Shown one piece after another: positions 1 through 8,335 of a stretch of DNA of 26,372 nucleotides. The DNA is from JBDHZU01 sp039812085 (lineage in GTDB: Bacteria > Actinomycetota > Actinomycetes > S36-B12 > UBA10799), in contig JBDHZU010000012.1 of the NCBI GenBank assembly GCA_039812085.1, forward strand, positions 1 through 26,372. Reading direction: 5' to 3'. The position numbers and the translations under genes are program-made. The notes beneath the pieces were generated by a model that did no database searches, had not been told where the DNA came from, and saw only the letters and a list, made by a program, of their open reading frames with translations. The first letter of the stretch is position 1, and every line of letters starts with the position of its first letter.

Positions 1-933
1 GGCAAGTTCAAGATCAAACGCGCACAGGCCACCCTGCTGGTGATGTTCCTTGGGTTCGTCGGAACCGTCGTGTTCTTCGCGGCGTTCGGCAGTCTGCTGG
101 TTGACCAGCTCGTACAACTCATCAGTTCAACACCCAAGTCGATGGACGAAGCCGTCAACTGGGCAAACCAGAGCTTCGGCCTGCATTTGAACTCTGCCGA
201 AATTCAGCAGAAATTGAATGTCTCTCCGCAGCAGGTTGCCGGATGGGCCTCGAATCTTGCCGGCGGTGTCCTGGGTCTGGTTTCGTCCGTGGTCGGGGTC
301 ATCTTCAGCGGGTTCACGATGCTGTTGTTCGCGTTCTACTTTGCTGCCGAAGGCCCACGGGCGCGAGACACCGTCGCTTCCTGGCTGCCCAGTGGCAAGC
401 AGGAAGTGTTCAACACCGTGTGGGATCTGGCCGTTCAGAAGACCGGTGGCTTCGTGGTGTCTCGTTTGCTGTTGGCTTTGCTGTCTTCCTTCTGCACCGG
501 AATCTTCTTCCTGCTCCTCGGTGTGCCGTACTGGCTGCCGATGGCGCTGTGGGTCGGACTGGTCAGCCAGTTCATCCCAACGATCGGCACCTACCTCGCT
601 ATCGCCTTGCCGGTGCTCGTGGTGGTCTTCAACGATCCGTGGATGGCGGTCTGGATCATCGTGTTTGCCACTGCCTACCAGCAGATCGAGAACTACTACT
701 TTGCGCCGAAGATCAGTTCCAAGACGATGGACATTCATCCAGCAGTCGCGTTTGCATCCGTCATCGTCGGCGCTGCCCTGTTCGGCCCGCTGGGCGCATT
801 GATCGGTATTCCGTTGGCGGCGATGATCTTGGCTATTGCCGATACGTACGGAAAGCGCTACGAACTCGTCACCACCCACACAAGTACGGATGGCCAACCC
901 ACATCTGCTGATTCAGAAACCCAGCCGACGTAG
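1..933 (+). CDS. AI-2E family transporter (5'-truncated by window edge)
   Basis: The reading frame is open from base 1, so the start lies upstream of the window; 310 residues are visible. The protein has several long hydrophobic segments. Its C-terminal half carries the typical AI-2E transporter (PerM/YdiK) pattern: a 'FIPTIGTYLAIALP' segment, then 'QQIENYYFAPKI', then a glycine- and alanine-rich membrane stretch containing 'FGPLGALIGIPLAA'. Family members are about 350-400 residues with around eight membrane spans; some export autoinducer-2 and others act in ion/proton exchange, so the substrate cannot be read from sequence. The last residues are polar (threonine, serine, glutamine) and presumably cytoplasmic. 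The stop codon lies 21 nt inside the 3' end of the convergent era gene. An in-frame GTG at 40 should not be taken as the true start, because family-like sequence continues upstream of it. Confidence 0.9.
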   Translation, partial: GKFKIKRAQATLLVMFLGFVGTVVFFAAFGSLLVDQLVQLISSTPKSMDEAVNWANQSFGLHLNSAEIQQKLNVSPQQVAGWASNLAGGVLGLVSSVVGVIFSGFTMLLFAFYFAAEGPRARDTVASWLPSGKQEVFNTVWDLAVQKTGGFVVSRLLLALLSSFCTGIFFLLLGVPYWLPMALWVGLVSQFIPTIGTYLAIALPVLVVVFNDPWMAVWIIVFATAYQQIENYYFAPKISSKTMDIHPAVAFASVIVGAALFGPLGALIGIPLAAMILAIADTYGKRYELVTTHTSTDGQPTSADSETQPT

Positions 934-1848
934 TTGTTTGGGGTCACGCTGCCATTCCTTCGCGACGCGAACGTGCAAGCTGAGGAAGACCTTCGAGCCC
1001 AACAATTCTTCGATCGCGGGTCGGCAGGTAGAACCGATCCGCTTGAGTCCTGATCCACCTTTGCCAATGACGATCGGCTTTTGACTTTCCCGTTCGACGT
1101 GAATAGTCGCGTGGACATCCACGATGGGTGGCTTCCCCGGTGCAGACTCATCCGGTTCACGAGTAATGAGTTCATCTACTGTCACTGCGATGGAGTGTGG
1201 GAGTTCTTCTCGAGCACCCGCAAGCGCAGCTTCTCGAATGAGTTCGGCAATCAGCGTTTCCTCAGGCGTATCGGTCACTGCAGTCACTGGATACAACGCC
1301 GGACCAGTGGGCATCGCTTGCATCAACAGATCGGACAAGACCTCAACGTTGTCACCGTTCTTGGCGGACACAGGAACGAATTCGGTGACGGTCAGACCAA
1401 CGCTTTCGGTCATGGCCGCGACTTCTTGCAATCGGGTAGCCACAACCTCTGGAGCCACCGCATCCGTTTTGGTGAGGATGACGAATACCGGTCGGCGACG
1501 AAGCTCTGCGATCTCGCTGGCGAGCAGCTTGTCTCCAGGGCCGGTTTTCTCGGTAGCGGGGATACACAGACCGATCGCATCAACTTCTGACCAGGTAGAC
1601 CGGACCAGGTCATTGAGCCGTTCGCCAAGCAGCGTGCGGGGTTTGTGCAGGCCGGGGGTGTCAACGATGACAAGCTGGCCATCGTCGCGGGTAAGGATGC
1701 CCCGAACAGTCCGACGGGTGGTTTGTGGTCGATCAGAGGTAATGACGATCTTTCGCCCAATGATTGCGTTGACCAGAGTCGACTTTCCAGCATTGGGTCG
1801 CCCAACAAAACAGACAAAACCCGACCGGGTTTCAACAGGCGAGTTCAC
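913..1848 (-). CDS. era: GTPase Era, ribosome assembly factor
   Basis: Era binds the 3' end of 16S rRNA and assists 30S maturation. From the GTG at 1848 the protein is 311 residues, the usual Era length. Visible motifs: P-loop GRPNAGKST (16-24), switch I TTRRT (43-47), DTPG (63-66), G4 as TKTD (126-129), G5 SAK (161-163), and a C-terminal KH domain with GKGG (262-265). The GTG at 1848 overlaps the stop of the upstream gene in a GTGA and leaves six residues before the conserved GFVCFVGRPN. A start at 1899 would add 17 residues lying inside the upstream gene and is unlikely. It is the last gene of the phoH-ybeY-corC-deaminase-like-era run, so translational coupling is expected. YbeY and RsmE in the same block act on the same ribosomal subunit. 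Confidence 0.97.
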   Translation of the reverse strand: MNSPVETRSGFVCFVGRPNAGKSTLVNAIIGRKIVITSDRPQTTRRTVRGILTRDDGQLVIVDTPGLHKPRTLLGERLNDLVRSTWSEVDAIGLCIPATEKTGPGDKLLASEIAELRRRPVFVILTKTDAVAPEVVATRLQEVAAMTESVGLTVTEFVPVSAKNGDNVEVLSDLLMQAMPTGPALYPVTAVTDTPEETLIAELIREAALAGAREELPHSIAVTVDELITREPDESAPGKPPIVDVHATIHVERESQKPIVIGKGGSGLKRIGSTCRPAIEELLGSKVFLSLHVRVAKEWQRDPKQLRRLGF

Positions 1849-2210
1849 GCGGTATCGCCTGACACCTGACGGGTCACAACCGAACCAGACGGCGTGCAAC
1901 CGAGCACGGTGACGTCATGTCCAGCAAAGTCACGCAAAGCCGCCAATCCTGCGGGGTCAGGTAGCCCATCTTCGGCAAGGACCACCGCCAGTTCGCAACC
2001 TTTAGCTCCGGCGGCAACAGCCGTCGCAACCACAAGTTGCAGAGCGGACAAACGCAAGTTGTCTAAGGCAACGTTGGCGCTGGCGTAGCTTCGCCCAGTT
2101 TCGTCTCGAATCGCAGCACCAGCCGCAGCCCCTACTCGCCCACGCGCACCCCGTGCCAACGTGATGAGTTTGAGGTCTTCTTCGGACATCTCTGCGCTCG
2201 TTGTGTTCAC
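1845..2210 (-). CDS. Cytidine deaminase-like protein lacking catalytic residues
   Basis: This 121-residue protein lies between corC and era, the position held in mycobacteria by a small conserved deaminase-like protein (Rv2365c, from memory). The fold pattern of cytidine deaminase is recognisable: an N-terminal helix, a strand around 'AAGAAIRDETG', then 'SYASANVALDNLRLSALQLV', where active enzymes read roughly N-V-E-N-A followed by C-A-E. Here the Cys/His-Ala-Glu position is Leu-Ser-Ala. The downstream Pro-Cys-x-x-Cys zinc motif appears as Pro-Ala-Gly-Leu-Ala. Zinc binding and deamination are therefore not expected, and a structural or regulatory role is an inference. The GTG start at 2210 overlaps the corC stop (GTGA); an in-frame ATG at 2189 is an alternative. 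The length is close to that of full cytidine deaminases (about 130), so this is a degenerated active site and not a fragment. Confidence 0.85.
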   Translation of the reverse strand: MNTTSAEMSEEDLKLITLARGARGRVGAAAGAAIRDETGRSYASANVALDNLRLSALQLVVATAVAAGAKGCELAVVLAEDGLPDPAGLAALRDFAGHDVTVLGCTPSGSVVTRQVSGDTA

Positions 2211-3499
2211 TGCTCTCCCTTGCCACTGATCGGCGTGACTCGAATCGATCCGATCCGATTACGGCGACCAGCACCTGATTCCGCCACTAGGCGGTAATTC
2301 TCAACGTCGATGCTGGAGCCGGGGATGGGTACGACACCCAATCGGCGAGCCAGCAATCCCCCAATAGTCTCAACGCCTTCATCGTCGGCAGAAACATCCA
2401 GGTCGACAAGTTCAGCAAAATCATCGAGCTGCATGCGGGCGCTGATCCGCCAACTGCCGTCGTTCAGTTGTTCACTTTCTGGCAGTTCAGCCGTGTCGTA
2501 CTCGTCGGCGATCTCACCCACGATCTCCTCGACGATGTCTTCGATCGTCACCATTCCTGCAGTGCCACCGTATTCGTCCACGACGATTGCTACGTGCACT
2601 CGGCCAGACTGCATCTCACGCAGTAGGTCGTCAGCAGGCTTGCTGTCCGGGACGAACTCAACCGGTCGCATCCGTTCCACCACTGCCTCAACGCGAAGGG
2701 CGTCTGGCGCTTCGAATGAGCGAGCGGCAAGATCTTTCAAGTACACGACTCCCACAACGTCATCGAGGTTTTCTCCGATCACAGGGATTCGACTGAACCC
2801 GGACCTTAAGGCCAACGACATCGCCTGCCGCAAGGTCTTGGTGTGCTCAATCCACACCATCTCGGTTCGAGGAACCATTAGTTCTCGAACCAAGGTGTCA
2901 CCAAGTTCGAAGACTCCGTGAATCATCTGCCGCTCGTCAGCTTCGATGACGTCACCGGCCTCAGCGAGATCGACCAGTTCACGCAGTTCGGCGGCAGTGG
3001 CAAACGGTCCATCTTGGTAACCCCGGCCAGGAGTCAAGGCATTTCCCAAAGTGACCAGCAGACCAGCAAGTGGTTTGAGGATGACACCCAGCCATAGCGC
3101 GAGTCGGGCACCGCGCAGACCGAAGGCAATCGGATGTTGCTGCCCGACGGTGCGTGGAGCTACTCCCAACGCAACGAAGGCGACCACCATCATCACCACA
3201 GTGGCAACCACCGGCCCCAACCACGAGGGATCTTCAAGCTGGCGCACGCAAACGACGGTGACCAGCACGACGGCGAACATCTCAGCCGACAACCGGGCAA
3301 TGAGGATCACGTTGACGTATCGGGCACGGTCGTCCAAGACACGCGCCAACCGGCCAGCACCCCGCGCCTCGTCATCGACTAACTCGTCGACCGCACTTCG
3401 AGATACCCGGATCACCGCTTGTTCCACCGCGACCAGGAACATCGCGATGAGCACACAGACGGCCGCCAGGATCAGCAACCACACATCGCCTTGAGTCAC
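2207..3499 (-). CDS. Hemolysin/CorC family membrane protein (DUF21-CBS-CorC_HlyC)
   Basis: A 430-residue protein with the full CNNM/CorC layout: an N-terminal DUF21 membrane domain with hydrophobic segments at roughly 5-28, 62-88, 95-115 and 130-155; a CBS pair around 205-325 including 'LVRELMVPRTEMV' and 'AIVVDEYGGTAGMVTIEDI'; and a C-terminal CorC_HlyC domain (about 340-425) with the 'ETIGGLLARRLG' element. The family is linked to magnesium/cobalt homeostasis, and the name hemolysin is historical. The GTG start at 3499 overlaps the ybeY stop (GTGA), and its own stop overlaps the next gene the same way. The same neighbour of ybeY and era is seen widely in Actinobacteria, and a corC homologue also follows ybeY in proteobacteria, so co-translation is probably selected. 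Ion specificity cannot be read from the sequence. Confidence 0.95.
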   Translation of the reverse strand: MTQGDVWLLILAAVCVLIAMFLVAVEQAVIRVSRSAVDELVDDEARGAGRLARVLDDRARYVNVILIARLSAEMFAVVLVTVVCVRQLEDPSWLGPVVATVVMMVVAFVALGVAPRTVGQQHPIAFGLRGARLALWLGVILKPLAGLLVTLGNALTPGRGYQDGPFATAAELRELVDLAEAGDVIEADERQMIHGVFELGDTLVRELMVPRTEMVWIEHTKTLRQAMSLALRSGFSRIPVIGENLDDVVGVVYLKDLAARSFEAPDALRVEAVVERMRPVEFVPDSKPADDLLREMQSGRVHVAIVVDEYGGTAGMVTIEDIVEEIVGEIADEYDTAELPESEQLNDGSWRISARMQLDDFAELVDLDVSADDEGVETIGGLLARRLGVVPIPGSSIDVENYRLVAESGAGRRNRIGSIRVTPISGKGEQ

Positions 3500-3969
3500 G
3501 ACGAAGCCGTACCTGCCTCATGTTGGTGCCACTCGGCAATGAGTTGGCCCTGCAGGCCGAACATGAGGCGTTCTTCTTCTGGCTCAGCATGGTCGTAGCC
3601 GAGCAGATGCAGGATGCCGTGAGTGAGCAGTACGCCTTGCTCGTCACGGTCGCTATGACCGGCGACTTCTGCTTGTCGAGCCGCCACCGTTGGACAAATC
3701 ACCACATCGCCCAGATGTCCCGGCTCCGAACTGGCGTCAGAGTCTTGCCCCAACCGAATCTCATCCATCGGAAAGCTGAGCACGTCGGTCGGTCCAGGTT
3801 CGTCCATCCAGCGCTCGTGCAGTGAACTCATCGTGTCTTCGTCCACCAACACGATCGACAACTCCGCATCCGGGTGTACCCGCAGGCGCTTCAATGCGAA
3901 TTCGGCTTGTCGAACCAACGAGTGAACGTCGCACTCAACCTCAGTCTCATTGGCAATGTCGATGGTCAT
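3496..3969 (-). CDS. ybeY: Endoribonuclease YbeY, rRNA maturation factor
   Basis: YbeY is a zinc-dependent metallo-endoribonuclease needed for 16S rRNA 3'-end maturation and 70S quality control. The 157-residue product has the signature HGILHLLGYDH, with zinc ligands H117, H121 and H127, and the upstream TDVLSFPMDE (61-70). Length matches the family (about 150-180). The ATG at 3969 forms an ATGA overlap with the phoH stop, and the stop forms GTGA with corC. A short Glu/His/Ser-rich tail follows the catalytic helix. The phoH-ybeY pairing is one of the most conserved bacterial gene pairs. Confidence 0.97.
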   Translation of the reverse strand: MTIDIANETEVECDVHSLVRQAEFALKRLRVHPDAELSIVLVDEDTMSSLHERWMDEPGPTDVLSFPMDEIRLGQDSDASSEPGHLGDVVICPTVAARQAEVAGHSDRDEQGVLLTHGILHLLGYDHAEPEEERLMFGLQGQLIAEWHQHEAGTASS

Positions 3970-4967
3970 GACTGCCTCGGTTTCTGATGTTCATCCCATT
4001 CGCCGTAGGCCTCAACGATTCGTCCTACCAACGGATGACGCACCACATCGCGACTGGTCAGTTCGCAGAAGGCCACATCGTCGACACCCTTCAGAATGTC
4101 TCGCACGACGCGTAACCCGCTTCGCGTTCCACCAGGCAGATCGACCTGGGTAACGTCACCGGTCACGACGATGGTGGAACCAAAACCCAACCGAGTGAGG
4201 AACATCTTCATCTGTTCCGGGGTGGTGTTCTGCGCTTCATCCAGGATGACGAATGCGTCGTTGAGAGTGCGTCCGCGCATATACGCCAGAGGTGCGACTT
4301 CGATGGTGCCGCTGGTCATCAGACGCGGGATTGACTCGGGATCGAGCATGTCGTGTAAGGCGTCGTAGAGCGGACGCAGATATGGGTCGATCTTCTCGCT
4401 CAAGGTTCCGGGCAAGAACCCAAGACGTTCGCCTGCCTCTACCGCCGGGCGAGTCAAGATGATTCGGTTGACCGCCTTGGACTGCAATGCCTGGACTGCC
4501 TTGGCAACCGCCAGATAGGTCTTGCCGGTACCGGCTGGTCCCACACCAAAGACCACCGTGTGTTTGTCGATCGCGTCCACATACTGCTTCTGATTTAGCG
4601 TCTTCGGGCGAATCGAACGACCCCGACTCGACAAGATCCCAGCAGTCAACAATTCGCTGGGGCTGACCTCAGCACGCGAACGAAGCATCTGGACGGATCG
4701 CTCGATCGAATCAGGCGAGACGGAATGCCCAGAACGCAAAACCATGAGTAGCTCGTTGAACAGACTCTCCGCCACATCCACTTCTGACCGAGGACCCGTC
4801 ATGGAGATTTCGTCACCGCGGGCGGTGAACTGCACATCCGGGAATTGGTTCTCAATCTCACGGAGAATCTCGTCTTCGACTCCGAGTAGCGACACCATCG
4901 ACTGTGAATTGGGCACGGTGTAACGCGCGGTGAGAGTTTCTTCCGCCTGAATATCAGTGTCAGTCAT
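3966..4967 (-). CDS. phoH: PhoH-like ATPase
   Basis: A 333-residue PhoH family protein. An N-terminal region of about 120 residues includes a KH-like RNA-binding segment. The ATPase core follows, with Walker A GPAGTGKT (143-150), 'TRPAVEAGERLGFLPG' (172-187) and Walker B VILDEAQN (240-247), then a 'VVTGDVTQVDLPGG' motif (267-280). PhoH2-type proteins have been tied to RNA helicase or ribonuclease activity; the cellular substrate here is unknown, but the tight coupling to ybeY points to RNA metabolism. The start is ATG at 4967, only 6 nt downstream of the HIT gene stop. The phosphate-starvation association comes from the E. coli name and should not be assumed. Confidence 0.95.
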   Translation of the reverse strand: MTDTDIQAEETLTARYTVPNSQSMVSLLGVEDEILREIENQFPDVQFTARGDEISMTGPRSEVDVAESLFNELLMVLRSGHSVSPDSIERSVQMLRSRAEVSPSELLTAGILSSRGRSIRPKTLNQKQYVDAIDKHTVVFGVGPAGTGKTYLAVAKAVQALQSKAVNRIILTRPAVEAGERLGFLPGTLSEKIDPYLRPLYDALHDMLDPESIPRLMTSGTIEVAPLAYMRGRTLNDAFVILDEAQNTTPEQMKMFLTRLGFGSTIVVTGDVTQVDLPGGTRSGLRVVRDILKGVDDVAFCELTSRDVVRHPLVGRIVEAYGEWDEHQKPRQS

Positions 4968-4973
4968 GTATCC

Positions 4974-5315
4974 CTACCCGGGAGGCCACGTCAGTTGGCG
5001 TCCGCCCAAGACGTGGACGTGCAGATGATCGACCGTTTGGCCACCGTTGCTACCGGTATTAACGACGAGTCGGTAGCCGTCTTCCAGGCCCTCGGCGGCA
5101 GCGATCGAGGCTGCGGTCGCCATCACTTCACCCGCTAGTGCTGGGGAGTCTTGGGTCAGTTGGTCAATGTTGTCGTAGTGCCGCGCAGGGACCACCAAGA
5201 TGTGGGCCGGAGCTTGCGGATCAATATCTCGGAACGCCACCACTCGGTCATTACGGCGCACGATGTCAGCCGGAATCTCACCGGAGACGATCGAGCAGAA
5301 CAGGCAGGCACTCAT
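4974..5315 (-). CDS. HIT family nucleotide-binding protein (HINT-like)
   Basis: A 113-residue histidine-triad protein. The catalytic triad is HLHVHVLGG (H97, H99, H101), close to the C-terminus as in HINT branch proteins. The N-terminal 'CLFCSIVSGEIPA' (C4, C7) resembles the zinc-binding start of many bacterial HIT proteins. HINT proteins hydrolyse aminoacyl-adenylates and other phosphoramidates; the physiological substrate is not known. The start is ATG at 5315, 12 nt after the rsmE stop, and phoH begins 6 nt downstream, so it is an internal operon gene. Length is typical (105-120). Confidence 0.95.
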   Translation of the reverse strand: MSACLFCSIVSGEIPADIVRRNDRVVAFRDIDPQAPAHILVVPARHYDNIDQLTQDSPALAGEVMATAASIAAAEGLEDGYRLVVNTGSNGGQTVDHLHVHVLGGRQLTWPPG

Positions 5316-5327
5316 TCGCTTAGTGTT

Positions 5328-6092
5328 TCACGCCAAGTGGTTCGACGGCGACCAACGTTGAGTGCGGGACATGACCACGGCCGCTGCAGCCGTTGCCGCA
5401 GTCCCTGCCCGCATCACAGTCGAACCCATCCGAGCCTGGACCGCTCCGGACTGCACTAACCGTTCGATTTCAGTCTCGGTCAATCCACCTTCGGGGCCAA
5501 TCACGATGAAAAGTTCCTCGCCGGACAGATCAGTCTCTGCCAAAGCAGGCCCCTCACCCTCGTGCAAGACAACTCCGTGAGCTCCCTGGTTGATGCGTTC
5601 CACCAGACCATCCAGAGTCGTCAACCGTTCAATCCGGCAAAGATGGGAACGACGGGCGAGCTTGCTTGCCTGTTGCGCCTTCTTGACCAGGCGTTGCATA
5701 GCTTTTGAATGGTCTTTGCGATCCCATCGCACCACGCAATGTTCGGCCTGCCAGACCACGATGGTGTCCACACCAATCTCTGCCAGACTTTCCACCGCTC
5801 GTTCCATGCGCTCACCTTTAATCAGGGCCAGCGCGACCGTCACTGTCGGAGTGGGCACCGGAACAGTCGTCACCTGCTGCACCGCGACCACGAGGGAATC
5901 TTTGCCCTCAGTTCGCAGGACGGGTCCGGTTACGATCCGGCCGTTCCCGTCGGAGACTTGGACGAATTCGCCTGGTTCTAGCCGACGCACCGATACTGCG
6001 TGCCGACCTTCCTCACCACTCACGATGACTTCATCGAGGGCGTCAGCATCCGCCAAATCAGCGGGATCGACGTAGAACAGTGGTGCGGTCAT
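5328..6092 (-). CDS. rsmE: 16S rRNA (uracil(1498)-N3)-methyltransferase RsmE
   Basis: RsmE is a SPOUT-class methyltransferase that makes m3U1498 in 16S rRNA of the 30S subunit. The 254-residue product begins with the N-terminal PUA-like domain ('EEGRHAVSVRRLEPGEFVQV'). It has the family segment 'ALIKGERMERAVESLAEIGV' (E. coli-type K-G-x-x-M/R), then 'KKAQQASKLARRSHLCRIE', where many homologues read EA-x-EQ. It ends with the trefoil-knot SAM site 'FIVIGPEGGLTETEI' and 'MGSTVMRAGTAATAAAAVV'. The ATG at 6092 lies 3 nt after the dnaJ stop, so the two are almost certainly co-transcribed, which places the enzyme in a heat-shock-linked operon, as in other Actinobacteria. Confidence 0.95.
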   Translation of the reverse strand: MTAPLFYVDPADLADADALDEVIVSGEEGRHAVSVRRLEPGEFVQVSDGNGRIVTGPVLRTEGKDSLVVAVQQVTTVPVPTPTVTVALALIKGERMERAVESLAEIGVDTIVVWQAEHCVVRWDRKDHSKAMQRLVKKAQQASKLARRSHLCRIERLTTLDGLVERINQGAHGVVLHEGEGPALAETDLSGEELFIVIGPEGGLTETEIERLVQSGAVQARMGSTVMRAGTAATAAAAVVMSRTQRWSPSNHLA

Positions 6093-6095
6093 GGA

Positions 6096-7223
6096 TTACC
6101 GGAACGCTTCGCGGATTTTGGAGAACAGTCCACTGTGACCGGCTTTTATCGAACCGGTGGGATGTTCTTCGTCTCGGATGGTCGCCAGTTGCCGCAGAAG
6201 CTCGGTCTGTTGTGGATCAAGTTTGGTCGGCGTCAATACTTCGAGGTGAACGTGTAGATCTCCCCGACCGTTGGCGCGCAGATGCTGCACTCCTTTTCCG
6301 CGCAGGGTCACGGTGTTTCCCGATTGAGTTCCGGCTCGGACCTGGATCGTCTCTGGCCCATCAAGGGTCTCGAGCGGTAATTCTGTGCCCAACGCAGCAG
6401 CCGTCATGGGGATGCTGATCGTGCAGTGCAGATCGTCGCCTTCCCGAGCGAATACCGGATCGTCTTTCTCCACGATCTCGACATACAGGTCTCCGCGGGG
6501 ACCTCCACCGGGACCGACTTCGCCTTCACCAGTCAGTTGGATGCGAGTTCCGGTATCAACACCTGGTGGCACTTTGACCGACAACGTCCGCCGAGTCCGG
6601 ACTCGACCATCTCCAGCACAGTCCGGGCACGGCGAGGTGATGAGTTCTCCGTAGCCAGAGCACTGGGGGCAGGCCCGAACTGTCGCAACCTGACCCAGGA
6701 ATGAGCGCTGCACGGTCTGGACTTCGCCGCGGCCCTGACACATCGTGCAGGTGACCGGACTAGAACCGGGTGCGGATCCCGAGCCTTGACAGGTGTCACA
6801 CCCGACGGCGGTATCGACCACGAACTCTTTGACACTGCCAAAGGTGGCTTCCCGCAGATCGACTTCCAGACGAATCAGCGCATCCTGTCCACGACGCACT
6901 CGAGAGCGACGACCATGTCCGCCACCACCTCCTGTGGCCTGCTGGAAGAAGGCGTCCATGATGTCGCCAAAACCAAAGCCACCGAATCCTCCCGCGCCGC
7001 TGCTGCCGCCGCGAGGATCACCACCCAAGTCATACATCTGACGCTTGGCGGGATCACTGAGCACTTCGTAAGCCGCGGTGACTTCCTTGAATCGTTCTGC
7101 GGTCGCTTCATCCGGATTCACATCCGGGTGCAGTTCACGAGCGAGCTTGCGATACGCCCGCTTGATCTCCTCACCGGTCGCATCACGGCTAACTCCCAGC
7201 ACGGAGTAGTAGTCAGTTGCCAC
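6096..7223 (-). CDS. dnaJ: Chaperone protein DnaJ (DnaJ2 type, next to hrcA)
   Basis: Hsp40 co-chaperone that stimulates the DnaK ATPase and binds unfolded polypeptides. The 375-residue product has a complete J domain with HPD at 32-34, a Gly/Phe-rich linker (about 73-105, 'GGFGGFGFGD'), four CxxCxGxG zinc repeats (CDTCQGSG, CTMCQGRG, CPQCSGYG, CPDCAGDG) and the C-terminal substrate domain. The start is GTG at 7223 with a plausible AGAGG Shine-Dalgarno about 11 nt upstream. It follows hrcA after a 62-nt gap. Actinobacteria often carry two dnaJ genes, one in dnaK-grpE-dnaJ and one after hrcA; position suggests this is the second. dnaK and grpE are not in the window. Confidence 0.97.
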   Translation of the reverse strand: MATDYYSVLGVSRDATGEEIKRAYRKLARELHPDVNPDEATAERFKEVTAAYEVLSDPAKRQMYDLGGDPRGGSSGAGGFGGFGFGDIMDAFFQQATGGGGGHGRRSRVRRGQDALIRLEVDLREATFGSVKEFVVDTAVGCDTCQGSGSAPGSSPVTCTMCQGRGEVQTVQRSFLGQVATVRACPQCSGYGELITSPCPDCAGDGRVRTRRTLSVKVPPGVDTGTRIQLTGEGEVGPGGGPRGDLYVEIVEKDDPVFAREGDDLHCTISIPMTAAALGTELPLETLDGPETIQVRAGTQSGNTVTLRGKGVQHLRANGRGDLHVHLEVLTPTKLDPQQTELLRQLATIRDEEHPTGSIKAGHSGLFSKIREAFR

Positions 7224-7285
7224 TGTGGTGGGTACCTCTCGAAGTACGCGAATGCGATCAAACGGTTAGGAATAGTGTGACGCGA

Positions 7286-8335
7286 TCAGGTATCCATCAT
7301 GCGCCCGAGGTACCGAGCAACGGCACCCACCGCCCCCATCGCGGATCCGTAGTCCATCCGAGTGGGCCCCAAGACGCCGAGACGCGCGATCGGATTTTCC
7401 GGTGAACCATAGGCAGCGGTAATCACGGAAGCCCCCAACAGGGACTCCACCTCGTTCTCATGTCCGATCGCGACCGAGATGGTGTCCGCAGTTGCCGCCT
7501 GCTCCCCCAGTAGCCGCAGTAAGACCATCTGCTCCTCAAGCGCTTCCAGAACGGGCTCTAGGGTGGCGGAGAAATCCGCGGTGGCACGAGCCAGGTTGGA
7601 GGTGCCACCCAGGACGACCCGTTCCTCCCGACGTTCCACCACGGTTTCCAGCAACGTCGCGATCACAGCGCTCACTGCAGCCCGGCCTGCCCCATGGAAA
7701 TTAGTGGGGAGTTCTTGAACTGCCGTTGCCACGTCGGAAAAAGCACGGCCCATGACTGCGTTGTTGATACCAGTGCGGATGTCCGCAATCTGCGCATCGG
7801 TTACCGCATCAGGCAGTTCCACCATCCGTTGTTCCACTCGACCGGTATCAGCGATCAATACGAGCAACACCCGATCAGGCGCGAGAGCCACCAACTCGAT
7901 ATGACGCACCGACGACCGAGTCAACGACGGGTACTGCACCAAGGCAACCTGACGAGTCAACTGAGCCAAAAGGCGGACAGTTGAGGTCATGACGTCATCC
8001 AGATCAACCGCCCGGTCGAGAAAGGTGTGGATGGCGCGCTTCTCCGCCGAACTCATCGGCTTGACTGCCGACAGTCGATCGACGAAGAGTCGGTAGCCCT
8101 TATCCGTGGGGATTCGCCCGGCTGAGGTGTGGGGTTGAACGATGTAACCCTCATCTTCTAGCGCCGCCATGTCATTGCGGATCGTGGCGGGACTGACGTG
8201 CAACCCGTGCCTTTCCACCAAAGCCCGGCTGCCGACAGGTTCCGACGTTGTCACAAAGTCTTCGACGATGGCACGCAAGACATCAAGCTTGCGGTCATCG
8301 GATGGCATCCGGCGGTCTTCGGCCATAAGGGACAT
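7286..8335 (-). CDS. hrcA: Heat-inducible transcriptional repressor HrcA
   Basis: HrcA represses chaperone genes by binding CIRCE (TTAGCACTC-N9-GAGTGCTAA) with help from GroEL. The product has an N-terminal winged helix ('KLDVLRAIVEDFVTTSEPVGSRAL', 'SPATIRNDMAALEDEGYI', 'TSAGRIPTDKGYRLFVD') and a GAF-like C-terminal domain ending 'PTRMDYGSAMGAVGAVARYLG', typical of the family. I see no complete CIRCE in the window, so targets such as groEL lie elsewhere. The longest start is ATG 8335 (349 aa). An ATG at 8326 (346 aa) sits 7 nt after a good minus-strand -10 box (TAGAAT, 8339-8334) and would be leaderless; I consider that start as likely or likelier. dnaJ and the rRNA genes follow. Confidence 0.97.
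   Translation of the reverse strand: MSLMAEDRRMPSDDRKLDVLRAIVEDFVTTSEPVGSRALVERHGLHVSPATIRNDMAALEDEGYIVQPHTSAGRIPTDKGYRLFVDRLSAVKPMSSAEKRAIHTFLDRAVDLDDVMTSTVRLLAQLTRQVALVQYPSLTRSSVRHIELVALAPDRVLLVLIADTGRVEQRMVELPDAVTDAQIADIRTGINNAVMGRAFSDVATAVQELPTNFHGAGRAAVSAVIATLLETVVERREERVVLGGTSNLARATADFSATLEPVLEALEEQMVLLRLLGEQAATADTISVAIGHENEVESLLGASVITAAYGSPENPIARLGVLGPTRMDYGSAMGAVGAVARYLGRMMDT

Noticed and set aside
127..897. 256-residue minus-strand frame opposite the AI-2E transporter
   Set aside because: Rich in Gln/Arg/Asp/His as expected for the antisense of a hydrophobic coding sequence; the plus strand has a clear membrane family.
1461..1472. Era G4 motif as TKTD and not NKxD
   Set aside because: It looked like a lost specificity residue, but from memory actinobacterial Era proteins commonly carry TKxD, so it is probably normal.
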